This document shows, piece after piece, positions 55,456 through 63,982 of a stretch of DNA of 64,000 nt. The stretch is taken from contig JOBE01000017.1 in NCBI GenBank assembly GCA_000717735.1, positions 1-64,000 of the forward strand, written 5' to 3'. How positions within the stretch are numbered: position 1 is the first letter of the stretch; each line of letters starts with the position of its first letter. The stretch is from Streptomyces griseoluteus (lineage in GTDB: Bacteria; Actinomycetota; Actinomycetes; Streptomycetales; Streptomycetaceae). A program made the position numbers and the translations under genes. The notes under the pieces were generated by a model. It saw only the letters and a program-made list of their open reading frames with translations. It made no database searches and had not been told where the DNA came from.

Positions 55456-55809
55456 TCACACCCAGAGGGTCGCGATGAAGATGTTCGCCGTGGTCAGGCC
55501 GCCGACGGCGGCGAAGAGGCCCTTGTCGACCTTCTCCTCGTCGCGCTTCACGTAGACCAGACCGAGGATCACGACGAGGACGGCCAGCTTGATGCCGATC
55601 TTGAGGTTGTTGACGGTCTGGTCGTCCGCCTGGTTCAGGCCGACGAGTGCGACGCCGGTGACCAGCATGGTCAGCGCGCCGTGCAGCATCGCGGGGCTGA
55701 AGCGGGGCGTACCGGCTCCCATCGCCTTCATCTGGGTGAGGAACCCGCCCAGCAGGGAGGCGATACCGATGATGTGCAGGGCGACGAAGACATTGATGAG
55801 TACGTCCAT
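55456..55809 (-). CDS. Small four-helix membrane protein
   Basis: 117 residues with four hydrophobic helices (about 3-22, 42-60, 71-90 and 98-116). The pattern LINVFVALHIIGIASLLGGFLTQM is shared by a conserved actinobacterial integral membrane protein next to pcrA. A role is not known. ATG 55809 begins directly before the first helix; the longer frame upstream is not supported. Confidence 0.82.
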   Translation of the reverse strand: MDVLINVFVALHIIGIASLLGGFLTQMKAMGAGTPRFSPAMLHGALTMLVTGVALVGLNQADDQTVNNLKIGIKLAVLVVILGLVYVKRDEEKVDKGLFAAVGGLTTANIFIATLWV

Positions 55810-56153
55810 GGGGCGGAGCCTAACCGGGCCCCTAGCACCGCCCTCGGGCCGGGTCCACCCGCTCCGGTGCTTCGGTCGGCCGACCGCCGCAATGTTCCCC
55901 GGTCCGGCACTCCGGACGAAAAAGAGCGGTCCTCGACCGTCAACTGTCACCAATAGCGGTCAACTCACCGTGCGGCCGTGACCCCAGGTTTAGCGTCCTC
56001 CACCAGGTGGCCGGCTCCCCACCACCGCCGGCGATCCGGCGATTGTCGGTCGCCCCCGCCGAGGAACCCGGCGGCGGTCCGTCTCCCCTGTGCGGTCCGC
56101 CGTCGGCCCCCGGTGGGCCCGTTCCCCTCAGGCAGAGGATGTGACCCGCCCTC
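55810..56153. other. 344-bp divergent intergenic region
   Basis: No gene is supported. It must hold the promoters of the small membrane protein (minus) and the NlpC/P60 gene (plus). On the minus strand two TTGAC boxes occur within GTTGACC and GTTGACG (about 55940-55965). On the plus strand TTTAGCGT (55989-55996) could be a -10, and GGAAC (56063-56067) could be part of a sigma-E-type promoter, although the spacing to TCTCCC is short. I looked for a c-di-AMP riboswitch because the gene is a wall hydrolase and found no match. Confidence 0.4.
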
Positions 56154-57260
56154 GTGGCAGCACACCGAAAACCCAAGCAGTCGCCCCTCGGTGGACAGGC
56201 GGTCCGCACCGCCGCCACCCTGGCCCTCGCCTCCGCCGCGACCACGACCCTCTTCGAGGGATCCGCGCACGCCGAGCCCCGGCCGACCACCGCCCAGGTC
56301 AAGGCGAAGGTCGACCGGCTCTACGAGGAGGCCGAGGTCGCCACCGAGCGGTACAACGGGGCGAAGGAGAAGGCCGACGAGGCACGCGCCTCGTTCGACC
56401 GGCTGCGCGACGAGGCCGCCCGCAGAACCCAGCGGCTCAACACCGCCCGGGACCGGCTCGGGGCCATGGCCGCCGCCCAGTACCGGTCCAGAGGCCTCGA
56501 CCCCGCCGTGCGGCTCGCCCTCACCTCCGACCCCGTCGAGTACCTGGAGCGGGCCGCGCTCGCCGAGAAGGCCGGGGACCGGCAGGCCGCCGCCGTCAGC
56601 GCGGTACGGCGGGAACTCGGCGCAATCCGGCAGTTGCGCGCCGAGTCGGAGGGGCGCCTGACCTCGCTGCGCGAGCACGAGACGGAGCTACGGCGCCAGA
56701 AGGCGGCCGTACTCGGCAAGCTCCAGGCGGCACGGACCCTGCTCGCCCGGCTGACCGCAGAGGAACGGGCCCGCTACGAGGCGGCCGCGGCGGGCCGGGA
56801 CGGCAGCGGCGGCTCGGCAGGCGCCCCGGACGGTACGACCTCCGGCGGCTCCGCACCCGTCCGCGCCGACCGCTCCTCGGGAGGCGAGCGCGCATCGGTG
56901 ACCGCCCCGAACCCACGGGCCGCCGAGGCCATCTCCTTCGCCCGCGCCCAGCTCGGCAAGCCGTACGTGTGGGGCGCGACGGGCCCCTCCGGGTACGACT
57001 GCTCGGGCCTCACCCAGGCCGCCTGGCGCGCCGCGGGCATCTCCCTGCCTCGGACCACGTACACCCAGATCAACGCCGGCCAACGCGTCTCCCGCGCCCA
57101 GCTCGCCCCCGGTGACCTGGTCTTCTTCTACTCCGGCATCAGCCATGTCGGGCTCTACATCGGCGGCGGCCAGATGATCCACGCTCCCCGGCCGGGCGCC
57201 CCGATCCGGGTCGCCCCGATCGACGAGATGCCCTTCGCCGGGGCGACCCGAGTGAGCTGA
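56154..57260 (+). CDS. Secreted NlpC/P60 peptidoglycan endopeptidase
   Basis: 368 residues. A signal peptide (about 1-41, ending GSAHA) is followed by a coiled-coil domain (45-235) rich in Glu/Arg/Ala, a Gly/Ser linker, and a C-terminal NlpC/P60 domain (about 255-365). The catalytic Cys283 is in GYDCSGL, with His331 in HVGLYIGGG and His343 in MIHAPRPG. This is the RipA/CwlO type of D,L-endopeptidase, which needs opening of the coiled coil for activity. GTG 56154 is the natural start before the signal peptide. Confidence 0.92.
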   Translation: MAAHRKPKQSPLGGQAVRTAATLALASAATTTLFEGSAHAEPRPTTAQVKAKVDRLYEEAEVATERYNGAKEKADEARASFDRLRDEAARRTQRLNTARDRLGAMAAAQYRSRGLDPAVRLALTSDPVEYLERAALAEKAGDRQAAAVSAVRRELGAIRQLRAESEGRLTSLREHETELRRQKAAVLGKLQAARTLLARLTAEERARYEAAAAGRDGSGGSAGAPDGTTSGGSAPVRADRSSGGERASVTAPNPRAAEAISFARAQLGKPYVWGATGPSGYDCSGLTQAAWRAAGISLPRTTYTQINAGQRVSRAQLAPGDLVFFYSGISHVGLYIGGGQMIHAPRPGAPIRVAPIDEMPFAGATRVS

Positions 57261-57321
57261 CGGACCGGCCGGCCGACGCGGACCCGGCCGCCCGGCCGCC
57301 CGGCTCAGGCCCTGCGGCGGT

Positions 57322-58038
57322 TCAGACCAGGCGGCGGGCGGTCGCCCAGCGGGTCAGCTCGTGCCGGTTGGAGAGCTGGAGCTTGCGGAGCACCGCCGAG
57401 ACATGGGACTCGACGGTCTTCACCGAGATGTAGAGCTGCTTGGCGATCTCCTTGTACGCGTACCCCCGGGCGATCAGCCGCAGCACCTCCCGCTCCCGCT
57501 GGGTCAGCCGGTCCAGGTCCTCGTCCACCGGCGGCGCGTCCGTCGACGCGAAGGCGTCCAGGACGAAGCCGGCGAGCCGCGGGGAGAACACGGCGTCGCC
57601 CTCCTGGACCCGGAAGATCGAGTCGACCAGGTCGGTCCCGGTGATCGTCTTGGTGACGTAGCCACGGGCACCGCCGCGGATCACCCCGATCACGTCCTCG
57701 GCCGCGTCGGAGACCGACAGGGCGAGGAAGCGGACCGGGTCCTCCGACGCCCCCATCAGGTTCGCGCAGCGCCGCAGCACCTCCACCCCGCCGCCGCCCG
57801 GAAGGTGCACGTCGAGGAGGACGACCTCGGGCCGGGTCGCCGTGATGACGGTGACGGCCTGGTCGACGTCGGCCGCCTCGCCGACCACCTCGACGCCGGT
57901 GACCTCGGTGCGGCCGATCTCGGCCTGCACCCCCGTACGGAACATCCGGTGGTCGTCGACGAGCACCACGCGCACCCTGCGCCCCGTGCCCGCCGCCCCC
58001 GCATCGGTTCCGGTCGCTGTCCCGGTCTCGTCGCTCAT
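57322..58038 (-). CDS. LuxR-family response regulator
   Basis: 238 residues. Receiver domain at about 21-140 (VRVVLVDDHRMFRTGV, phospho-acceptor Asp in VVLLDVHLPGGGG, LALSVSDAAEDV, GARGYVTKT) and a C-terminal LuxR/NarL HTH (LTQREREVLRLIARGYAYKEIAKQL, VKTVESHVSAVLRKLQLSNRHEL). It overlaps the kinase gene by four bases (ATGA). It is the DNA-binding output of the adjacent PspC-type kinase and probably acts on the palindromic sites in the divergent promoter. Confidence 0.93.
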   Translation of the reverse strand: MSDETGTATGTDAGAAGTGRRVRVVLVDDHRMFRTGVQAEIGRTEVTGVEVVGEAADVDQAVTVITATRPEVVLLDVHLPGGGGVEVLRRCANLMGASEDPVRFLALSVSDAAEDVIGVIRGGARGYVTKTITGTDLVDSIFRVQEGDAVFSPRLAGFVLDAFASTDAPPVDEDLDRLTQREREVLRLIARGYAYKEIAKQLYISVKTVESHVSAVLRKLQLSNRHELTRWATARRLV

Positions 58039-59297
58039 CCGTCCGCCCTCTCCATCTCAAGCTCCACTTCGGTGCCCCCGCCCTGCGCGGACCGCAGCCG
58101 GGCCGTACCGCCGTGGCGCTGCATCCGGCCGATGATCGATTCTCGTACGCCCATCCTGTCCTCGGGCACCGAGTCCAGGTCGAAGCCCGGCCCCCGGTCC
58201 CGCACCGAGACGAAGACCGTGCGGCCCTCCACCTCGGCGTACACCTGCACGGCCCCGCCCTCGCCACCGTACTTGGCGGCGTTGACCATCGCCTCGCGCG
58301 CGGCCTGAATCTGCGCGACCAGTCCGTCGTCGAGCGGACAGTCACCGACGACGACCACCTCAAGGGGGACGCCGTGCTTGTCCTCGACCTCCGCCGCGGC
58401 CTTCTTCACCGCCTCCGCGAGGGTGTCGGGTTCCTCGTCCCTGCCGGTTCCCTCGGGCTTGTAGAGCCAGTTCCGCAGCTCCCTCTCCTGGGCCCGGGCG
58501 AGGCGGCGCACCTCGCCGGCGTCGTCGGCGCTGCGCTGGATCAGGGTGAGGGTGTGCAGCACGGAGTCATGGACGTGGGCCGCCACCTCGGCGCGCTCCT
58601 GGGCGCGGATGCGCATGGTCCGCTCCTCCGTGAGGTCCTGCGACATCCGGACCAGCCAGGGTCCCGCGAGCAGGGCTATCCCGGTGAGGACCGCGACGGC
58701 GGCGGTGAGGGCCGTGCCGAGCTGGGCGACGGAGCCGCGGACCACGACGAAGACCGCGAGGCCCGTGCCCACCAGTGCGACGCCGACGAGTCCGCGGGCG
58801 AGGTGGAAGGCGCGCCGGCGACGCCCGACGTCGGTCCAGCTGGCCCGGCGGGCGTTGTCCGCCTGTCTCCAGACCAGGACCACGCCGACGCAGATCAGGA
58901 TCGTCGGCCAGACGTACCGCCCGCTGTCGCTGTCGACGTTGATGTTCCCGACGAGGACCGCGCCGCCGATGGCCAGGGCTATCAGGGCGAAGATCTGTCC
59001 CCGGTCGGGCTTGCGCAGTCTGCGCCGCCCGTCCGGGGTGGTCTCGAACACGGGGCGCGGGGCGGTCCGGCCGCCGACACCGAGCGGGACGACGATCCAG
59101 AACGCCGCGTAGATCAGAACCCCCAGGCCGTCCATGAAGAAGAGGACGATGAAGAGCACCCGCACCCAGACGACCGGCAGGCCGAGGTGGCCGGCGAGGC
59201 CGCGGGCGACACCGCCGAGCCACCGCCCGTCGGCGCTCCTGTAGAGCCTGCGCACGGGCGGTTCGTCGGTCTCGGTGACACGAGCGGCTGCGGACAT
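58035..59297 (-). CDS. PspC-domain sensor histidine kinase
   Basis: 420 residues. An N-terminal PspC domain (about 17-78: RRLYRSADGRWLGGVARGLAGHLGLP) with membrane helices is followed by further helices (103-125, 128-143, 170-190 and 195-220), then HisKA_3 (AEVAAHVHDSVLHTLTLIQRSADD, phospho-His in HDS) and an HATPase domain (AREAMVNAAKYGGEGG, VRDRGPGFDLDSV, GTARLRSAQGGGTEVEL). PspC fused to a NarL-type kinase points to envelope or membrane-stress sensing. It is paired with the response regulator and divergent from a second PspC protein. Confidence 0.93.
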   Translation of the reverse strand: MSAAARVTETDEPPVRRLYRSADGRWLGGVARGLAGHLGLPVVWVRVLFIVLFFMDGLGVLIYAAFWIVVPLGVGGRTAPRPVFETTPDGRRRLRKPDRGQIFALIALAIGGAVLVGNINVDSDSGRYVWPTILICVGVVLVWRQADNARRASWTDVGRRRRAFHLARGLVGVALVGTGLAVFVVVRGSVAQLGTALTAAVAVLTGIALLAGPWLVRMSQDLTEERTMRIRAQERAEVAAHVHDSVLHTLTLIQRSADDAGEVRRLARAQERELRNWLYKPEGTGRDEEPDTLAEAVKKAAAEVEDKHGVPLEVVVVGDCPLDDGLVAQIQAAREAMVNAAKYGGEGGAVQVYAEVEGRTVFVSVRDRGPGFDLDSVPEDRMGVRESIIGRMQRHGGTARLRSAQGGGTEVELEMERADG

Positions 59298-59331
59298 GCA
59301 TTGATCGTCACACGTGGGGCCCGCCCGGGAC

Positions 59332-59400
59332 ATCAGGGTCTGCCCTGAGATCGCCCCTGGTACCGGCTCGGGGAAGAGGGGGCGCCGAATATCAGGGTCG
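59332..59400. promoter_or_regulatory. Putative response-regulator operator sites
   Basis: TCAGGG-TCTG-CCCTGA (59333-59348) is a perfect 6-4-6 palindrome, and a second ATCAGGGTC starts at 59391. Both lie between the divergent kinase and PspC operons, 35-100 bases from the start codons. Binding by the adjacent LuxR-type regulator and joint control of both operons is an inference from position. Confidence 0.5.
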
Positions 59401-59453
59401 GGCCAGGGTCGGCCCCGGTGCCGCTCGGCGTCACGGGCCGTCACCATGGAGGC

Positions 59454-60800
59454 ATGACGAGTTCGATGCCTTCGCAGCACGAGGCCCCGCCGCCGGCGGA
59501 GGCCGTCTCCGCCCCGCCCCTGCGGCGCTCGCGCGGCAGCAAGGTCGTGGGCGGTGTCTGCGGCGGCCTCGGCCGGTACTTCGACCTGGACCCGGTGATC
59601 TTCCGCGTCGCGGTCGGCGTGCTGGCGGTGCCGGGCGGCCTCGGGCTGATCTTCTACGGCTTCGCCTGGCTGCTGCTCCCGCTCGCGGGCGAGGAGGAGA
59701 ATGAGGGGCGGAGGCTGCTGACCGGACGGGTCTCCGGCGCCTCGCTCGCCGCCCTGCTGATGGCCCTGGTGGGCTGCGGGATCTTCCTGTCGATGCTGCA
59801 CAGCGGGTCGATGGTGGGCTCCGCCCTGCTCGTGGCGTTCGTGGTGTGCGCGGCGGCGGTCTGGTCGCGGCGCCGGCAGGCCGGCGCGGTGGAGCCGGAG
59901 GGCCGGGTGGAATCCGCCGCCGCCGCACTCGCGGTCTCGGAGGCACCGCCGGAGACGAAGGCCCCGCCGCTGGTCGAGTTCCCCTCCTGGTGGAAGGACC
60001 CGATAGTCAAGGACGGCTCGACGGGCAAGGTGGCCGTCGGCTACCTGTGGGGACCGCACGGCGTCCTGGACGCGGACGGCAGGGTGAACGGCGAGGAGCC
60101 GAAGCCCGGCAGCCAGTGGGGGCCCGATCCGGCGGCGCCCGGGCGTCCCGAGCCCTCGATCCGGCGGAGCCCGGTCTCCATCGGTGGCCTCGTCCAGCTG
60201 CTCGCCATGGTCGCGGCCGTTCTCGGCACCGCGCTGACCTGGGAGACCGAGCCGCTCGGGACGAGCCTGCAGACCGGTCTGGTGGCCGCCCTCGCGGTCT
60301 TCGGTCTCGGCCTGGTCGTCAGCAGCTTCCTGGGAAGGACGGGGTTCGGCACGATCTTCCAGACCGTGATCACGGCAGCCCTGCTGGCGCTGGCCACGGC
60401 CCTGCCCGACCGGATCACCACCGAGTGGATCCGGGAGACCTGGGCACCGACGTCCATCACGGCCGTGCAGCCGCACTACGAGGTGGGCACCGGGGTCGGC
60501 ACGCTCGATCTGTCCCGGCTTCCCGTCCCGGCGGGCACGACGGTGACGACGGCGGCCGGGGTGGGCGCCGGGCAGCTCAAGGTGATCGTCCCGAAGAACG
60601 CGGTGGTGAAGCTGCGTGCCGAGGTGGCCCTCGGCGACGTGCAGCTGCCGGGCCGGCCTCCCAACGACATCGACATCGCGCCGGACCGCGACGAGACCCA
60701 CACGCTCGCCCCGCCGGCCGGGACCACCCCGGCGGGCACCCTGGACCTCTCGCTCGAGGTCGGCATCGGACAGGTGGAGGTCACCCGTGCTGCTTCATGA
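59454..60800 (+). CDS. PspC-domain membrane protein, LiaF-like
   Basis: 448 residues. The PspC domain (about 24-78: RRSRGSKVVGGVCGGLGRYFDLDP) is followed by several membrane helices (about 100-145 and 245-320) and a C-terminal beta-rich domain (VGTGVGTLDLSRLPVPAGTTVTTAAGVGAGQLKV, VALGDVQLPG), which resembles the LiaF/DUF2154-type anti-activator domain. LiaF proteins restrain a partner kinase. Together with the divergent PspC kinase and NarL regulator, it forms a LiaFSR-like envelope-stress module (inference). GGAGG stands very close to the ATG, so the start may instead be read leaderless. Confidence 0.87.
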   Translation: MTSSMPSQHEAPPPAEAVSAPPLRRSRGSKVVGGVCGGLGRYFDLDPVIFRVAVGVLAVPGGLGLIFYGFAWLLLPLAGEEENEGRRLLTGRVSGASLAALLMALVGCGIFLSMLHSGSMVGSALLVAFVVCAAAVWSRRRQAGAVEPEGRVESAAAALAVSEAPPETKAPPLVEFPSWWKDPIVKDGSTGKVAVGYLWGPHGVLDADGRVNGEEPKPGSQWGPDPAAPGRPEPSIRRSPVSIGGLVQLLAMVAAVLGTALTWETEPLGTSLQTGLVAALAVFGLGLVVSSFLGRTGFGTIFQTVITAALLALATALPDRITTEWIRETWAPTSITAVQPHYEVGTGVGTLDLSRLPVPAGTTVTTAAGVGAGQLKVIVPKNAVVKLRAEVALGDVQLPGRPPNDIDIAPDRDETHTLAPPAGTTPAGTLDLSLEVGIGQVEVTRAAS

Positions 60801-61047
60801 GTTCCGCCCCGGCCGACTGCTCGTCGGCGTCACCGCCCTGACCCTGGCGGCCGTCTACGCCGGCGATGCCACCGGCTCCTGGACGACCCCGTGGTACGTG
60901 GTGGTCCCGGTGCTCTGCGTCGGTCTCGGCACGGCCGGGCTGGCGACCTGGGTCGCCTATCGAATACGGCGCCGCTCGGCGAGGAGCCGGTCCAGCGACA
61001 GCACGGACGCGCCGGCCAGCAGCAGCGGGAGCCAGGCCATCAGATAG
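60787..61047 (+). CDS. Small two-helix membrane protein coupled to the PspC gene
   Basis: 86 residues with two hydrophobic helices (about 8-26 and 37-58) and an Arg/Ser-rich tail. GTG 60787 has GGAGG six bases upstream and overlaps the PspC gene by 14 bases, which argues that it is real and co-translated. Its last 91 bases overlap the convergent DoxX gene. Function unknown. Confidence 0.7.
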   Translation: MLLHEFRPGRLLVGVTALTLAAVYAGDATGSWTTPWYVVVPVLCVGLGTAGLATWVAYRIRRRSARSRSSDSTDAPASSSGSQAIR

Positions 61048-61589
61048 GCGAGGTCGTTGCCGAGGTAGTACGGGTTCACCTGCCAGCTCACGGTCAGCCA
61101 GAGGCTCAGCGAGATCAGCGCGCCCCCGAGCGCCGCCAGGCGTGCGAAGAGACCGAGGAGCGTCCCGATCCCGACGGCGAGCTCCCCGAAGGCGATGGCG
61201 TACCCGAAGCCGGTGGGATTCTCGAGGGCGAGGTCGACCAGGGCGGGAATGGCCGAGGAGTCCCGGACGCCTCGCATCGTCTCGCCGATGGAGCCACTGC
61301 CGGTGTCCGCGAGGAAGGCGGAGTCGGTGAGCTTGTCGAGCGCGGCGTAGACGAAGGTGACGCCGAGGAAGAGCCGCAACGGAAGGAGCGCGTAGCGGGA
61401 GGCGACGGCCTTCCACTCGTCGACGGAGGCCTTCCACCCTCCCGGGGCGGCCTTCCACCGGGCACGACGTCCGGGGTCACCGTCGCCGACGGTGGCATTG
61501 CCGGCCGTGCCGTTGCGGGCGGTGCCGTTGCCAGCCGTGCCGTTCCTGCCGTCGCCTGTGTCGTCCGCCCGATCCGCCTGTCCCGTCAT
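60957..61589 (-). CDS. DoxX family membrane protein
   Basis: 210 residues. The N-terminal 40 residues are an Asn/Gly/Thr/Ala repeat (NGTAGNGTARNGTAGNAT). The DoxX domain begins at RYALLPLRLFLGVTFVYAALDKLTD and has four helices with AIAFGELAVGIGTLLGLFARLAALGGALISL and NPYYLGNDLAYL. Some DoxX proteins join SodA and SseA in a membrane oxidoreductase complex in mycobacteria. No such partner is nearby. The start ATG lies at 61589. Confidence 0.88.
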   Translation of the reverse strand: MTGQADRADDTGDGRNGTAGNGTARNGTAGNATVGDGDPGRRARWKAAPGGWKASVDEWKAVASRYALLPLRLFLGVTFVYAALDKLTDSAFLADTGSGSIGETMRGVRDSSAIPALVDLALENPTGFGYAIAFGELAVGIGTLLGLFARLAALGGALISLSLWLTVSWQVNPYYLGNDLAYLMAWLPLLLAGASVLSLDRLLAERRRIR

Positions 61590-61679
61590 CGTCGGTCACC
61601 TCTCCACGCCCCGCACGAGTGTTCGCGGAACGATTCTCCCCGCATCCTCGCTCCGGGGACACGCGAAGGGGCCGGACGC

Positions 61680-62921
61680 TCAGTCGACGACGTCGATCGT
61701 GACCCGGTTGGTCTCGACACCGGCCGCCGTCACGACCGAGACCTCCACCCTGCCCGGCTCCACGTCCGCCGGGAGCGGGACGGTCAGGGCCGCGTCGGTG
61801 GGGTTGGCGAAGCCGCCCGGGACCGGGACCAGCGGCACGTGGGCGTGGACGGGGCCGACGCGGACGACCAGCCGGGTGAGCGGGTCGGGTGCGCCGGCGC
61901 CGGGCGGGACGAAGCCGCAGCCTCGGATCTCGATGTCGTCGCCCGTCCGGATCGGGGCGTCGAGGTCACCCGCCTCACGGGACCGGACCACGGAGTGGAT
62001 CGTGGGGCGGACGCCCTCGGTGAGCTTCGCGGCCAGGTACCAGGCCGCGGAGCCGCCGAGGAGGAGCACGAGGGACCACGGCACCTGGGGAAGCGCGTCG
62101 GGGTGGCGGGCCAGCCCGACGGCGGTCAGGGCCAGGACGGAACCGGAGACGAGGAGGTACTGGACGTCGGCGAGGCAGGCCCGGCCGCTGTCGTCGCAGA
62201 GCAGATCGGCGGCGCGCGGACGGTCGGCGCGCACCTTCTGGAGGCGGCGGGACGCGATCCCCGCCGTGACGACGAGACGGGCGGTCACCGTGACGGCCGA
62301 CACCAGGGCGAGGACGGTCAGCAGACCGGCACCGCGGCCCAGACCGAAGGCGGTCGCGCCCGGTGCGAGGAAGGCCAGGAAGAGGAGGGTGTATCCGAGG
62401 AGCAGGAGCCAGGCGGCGGCGACGGCGCGGGTGGTGGAGAGCCGGTTGTCCTCACCGATCAGAGGGGCGAGGGGACCCCCGCGGGAGCGGTGGGCGTGGG
62501 CGGCGACGCTGAGGAGGGCGGCGATGACCAGGGCGGTGCAGAGTCCGGCCGTGCGGGCGCCGGTCCAGCCGCTCGCGACGGCGGTGAGGGCCTGGCCGAG
62601 GAGGAGGGCCAGGACGGTGCCCCAGACGGCGCCGAGGCTGCCGCGCCGCACCCGGTCGAGCCAGGCCACCCCGGCCTCCCGGCCGTGGGCGGAGACCGCG
62701 CGGGCGGACTGGGCGAGCTCGTCGGAGACCCATTGGCGAGCGGCGACCGGCGAGTGGGCGACGGCCGCGGGGACGCCGTGCCCTGCGGCGAGTTCGTCGC
62801 GCCGGGCGAGGAAGGCGGCGACGGCGCGACGGTGGCCGGCCTGTCCGCAGTGGGCGCAGCCGGCGCATGCCGTCGCGTGCTCGCCGTACTGTCTCGCCTC
62901 TTGAACCGCCACGGTGCTCAC
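61680..62921 (-). CDS. Membrane protein with N-terminal Cys cluster and C-terminal Ig/TIG-like domain
   Basis: 413 residues. A cytoplasmic N-terminus has a possible metal site (C19-x2-C22-x2-C25, CAGCAHCGQAGH). Five or six helices follow (about 98-116, 122-141, 165-190, 195-215, 255-272 and 280-300). The soluble end (about 330-413) is beta-rich, with VEVSVVTAAGVETNRVTIDVVD resembling an IPT/TIG-type strand pattern. I do not recognise the family. The GTG 62921 start is the first in frame. It lies between the DoxX and aldolase genes on the same strand but 90-160 bases apart from each. Confidence 0.7.
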   Translation of the reverse strand: MSTVAVQEARQYGEHATACAGCAHCGQAGHRRAVAAFLARRDELAAGHGVPAAVAHSPVAARQWVSDELAQSARAVSAHGREAGVAWLDRVRRGSLGAVWGTVLALLLGQALTAVASGWTGARTAGLCTALVIAALLSVAAHAHRSRGGPLAPLIGEDNRLSTTRAVAAAWLLLLGYTLLFLAFLAPGATAFGLGRGAGLLTVLALVSAVTVTARLVVTAGIASRRLQKVRADRPRAADLLCDDSGRACLADVQYLLVSGSVLALTAVGLARHPDALPQVPWSLVLLLGGSAAWYLAAKLTEGVRPTIHSVVRSREAGDLDAPIRTGDDIEIRGCGFVPPGAGAPDPLTRLVVRVGPVHAHVPLVPVPGGFANPTDAALTVPLPADVEPGRVEVSVVTAAGVETNRVTIDVVD

Positions 62922-63088
62922 TTCCCGAGCTCACTTCACGACACGTACCGGTGCGGCCCTGGGGTCAACCGGCCGTTGATTCCACGGAATTGTGTCGTAC
63001 TGGCGGCTCCCGCGCGTGCCGCGTGCGCCCCGCTCGGGAGTGATTGCCGCGCCATCTCATTGACGTACAGAAGGGTGAAGCGATGGTG

Positions 63089-63877
63089 TTACGACAGGAG
63101 TTCGGGCTCCGCTCGGCTGATCCTGCGCCAGAGGGGCTGGTAGTTGATCCAGGCGACGAGGTCGCTGCCGAGCTGTTCGCGGGTGGCGACGGCCTCGCGG
63201 TGGTCGATGAGGACCGGTTTGCCGGCCGCTCGTGCGGTCAGCTGTACCTGGGCGCAGCGTTCCAGGGCGATGAACCACCAGGCCGCCGCGTCGACGGAGG
63301 TGCCGACGGTGAGGAGCCCGTGGTTGCGGAGCACGATCGCTTTGAAGGCGCCCAGGGCGACGGCGATCCGGCGGGCCTCCTCGGTGTCGACGGTGACTCC
63401 TGTGTAGGCGTCGTAGAGGGCGTGGTCCTGGTAGAAGGCGCAGGCCTCCTGGGTGATCGGGTCGAGGAGTTCGCCGAGTGCGGCCAGGGCCCGTCCGTGG
63501 AGGGAGTGGGTGTGGGCGACAGCGACGGCGTCGGGCCGGGCCCGGTGGACCGCGGCGTGCACGGTGAACGCGGCCTGGTTGACGTGCCGGCCGCCCCGGA
63601 GGACCTGTCCTTCGCCGTTGACCAGGATGAGGTCGCCCGCGGCCACCTCCTCGAACGGGGCGCCGAAGGGGTTCACCCAGAAGCATTCGGGGTACTCGGG
63701 GTCGCGGGCGGTGATGTGGCCCGAGACGCCCTCCTCGTAGCCGAACCGTCCGAAGAGCCTGAGCGCGCCCGCGAGCCGCTGTTTGCGGTGGACGCGTTCC
63801 TCCTCCGCCGTCGCGTGGACGGGCGGCATGGCGAAGTGGAGCCGGTCGAGGGGGACGGGGTCGGGTATCACGCTCAT
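63089..63877 (-). CDS. Class II aldolase/adducin family protein
   Basis: 262 residues. The fold of fuculose-1-phosphate aldolase and adducin heads. Zinc ligands can be seen: His pair in VAHTHSLHGRA and a third His in VLRNHGLLTVGTS. YEEGVSGHITARDP is the substrate/phosphate loop and FWVNPFG follows. Family members cleave sugar phosphates or decarboxylate; the substrate cannot be told. The ATG at 63877 is followed by the usual MSVIPDPVPLDRL start. Confidence 0.9.
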   Translation of the reverse strand: MSVIPDPVPLDRLHFAMPPVHATAEEERVHRKQRLAGALRLFGRFGYEEGVSGHITARDPEYPECFWVNPFGAPFEEVAAGDLILVNGEGQVLRGGRHVNQAAFTVHAAVHRARPDAVAVAHTHSLHGRALAALGELLDPITQEACAFYQDHALYDAYTGVTVDTEEARRIAVALGAFKAIVLRNHGLLTVGTSVDAAAWWFIALERCAQVQLTARAAGKPVLIDHREAVATREQLGSDLVAWINYQPLWRRISRAEPELLS

Positions 63878-63931
63878 GCGCCGGAAGGTAACGCCCGGCC
63901 GGGCAAGTCACCAGAGCCCGGACACGACGAA

Positions 63932-63961
63932 GCCGCCGCCCCGGTTGCCCGGGACGGCGGC
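63932..63961 (-). terminator. Terminator after guaA
   Basis: GCCGCCGCCCCGG pairs with CCCGGGACGGCGGC, allowing one bulge, around a short TTG loop. It stands just downstream of the guaA stop codon (minus strand) and upstream of the aldolase gene. Confidence 0.7.
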
Positions 63962-63982
63962 CTCATGCACGTGCGGGAGCGA

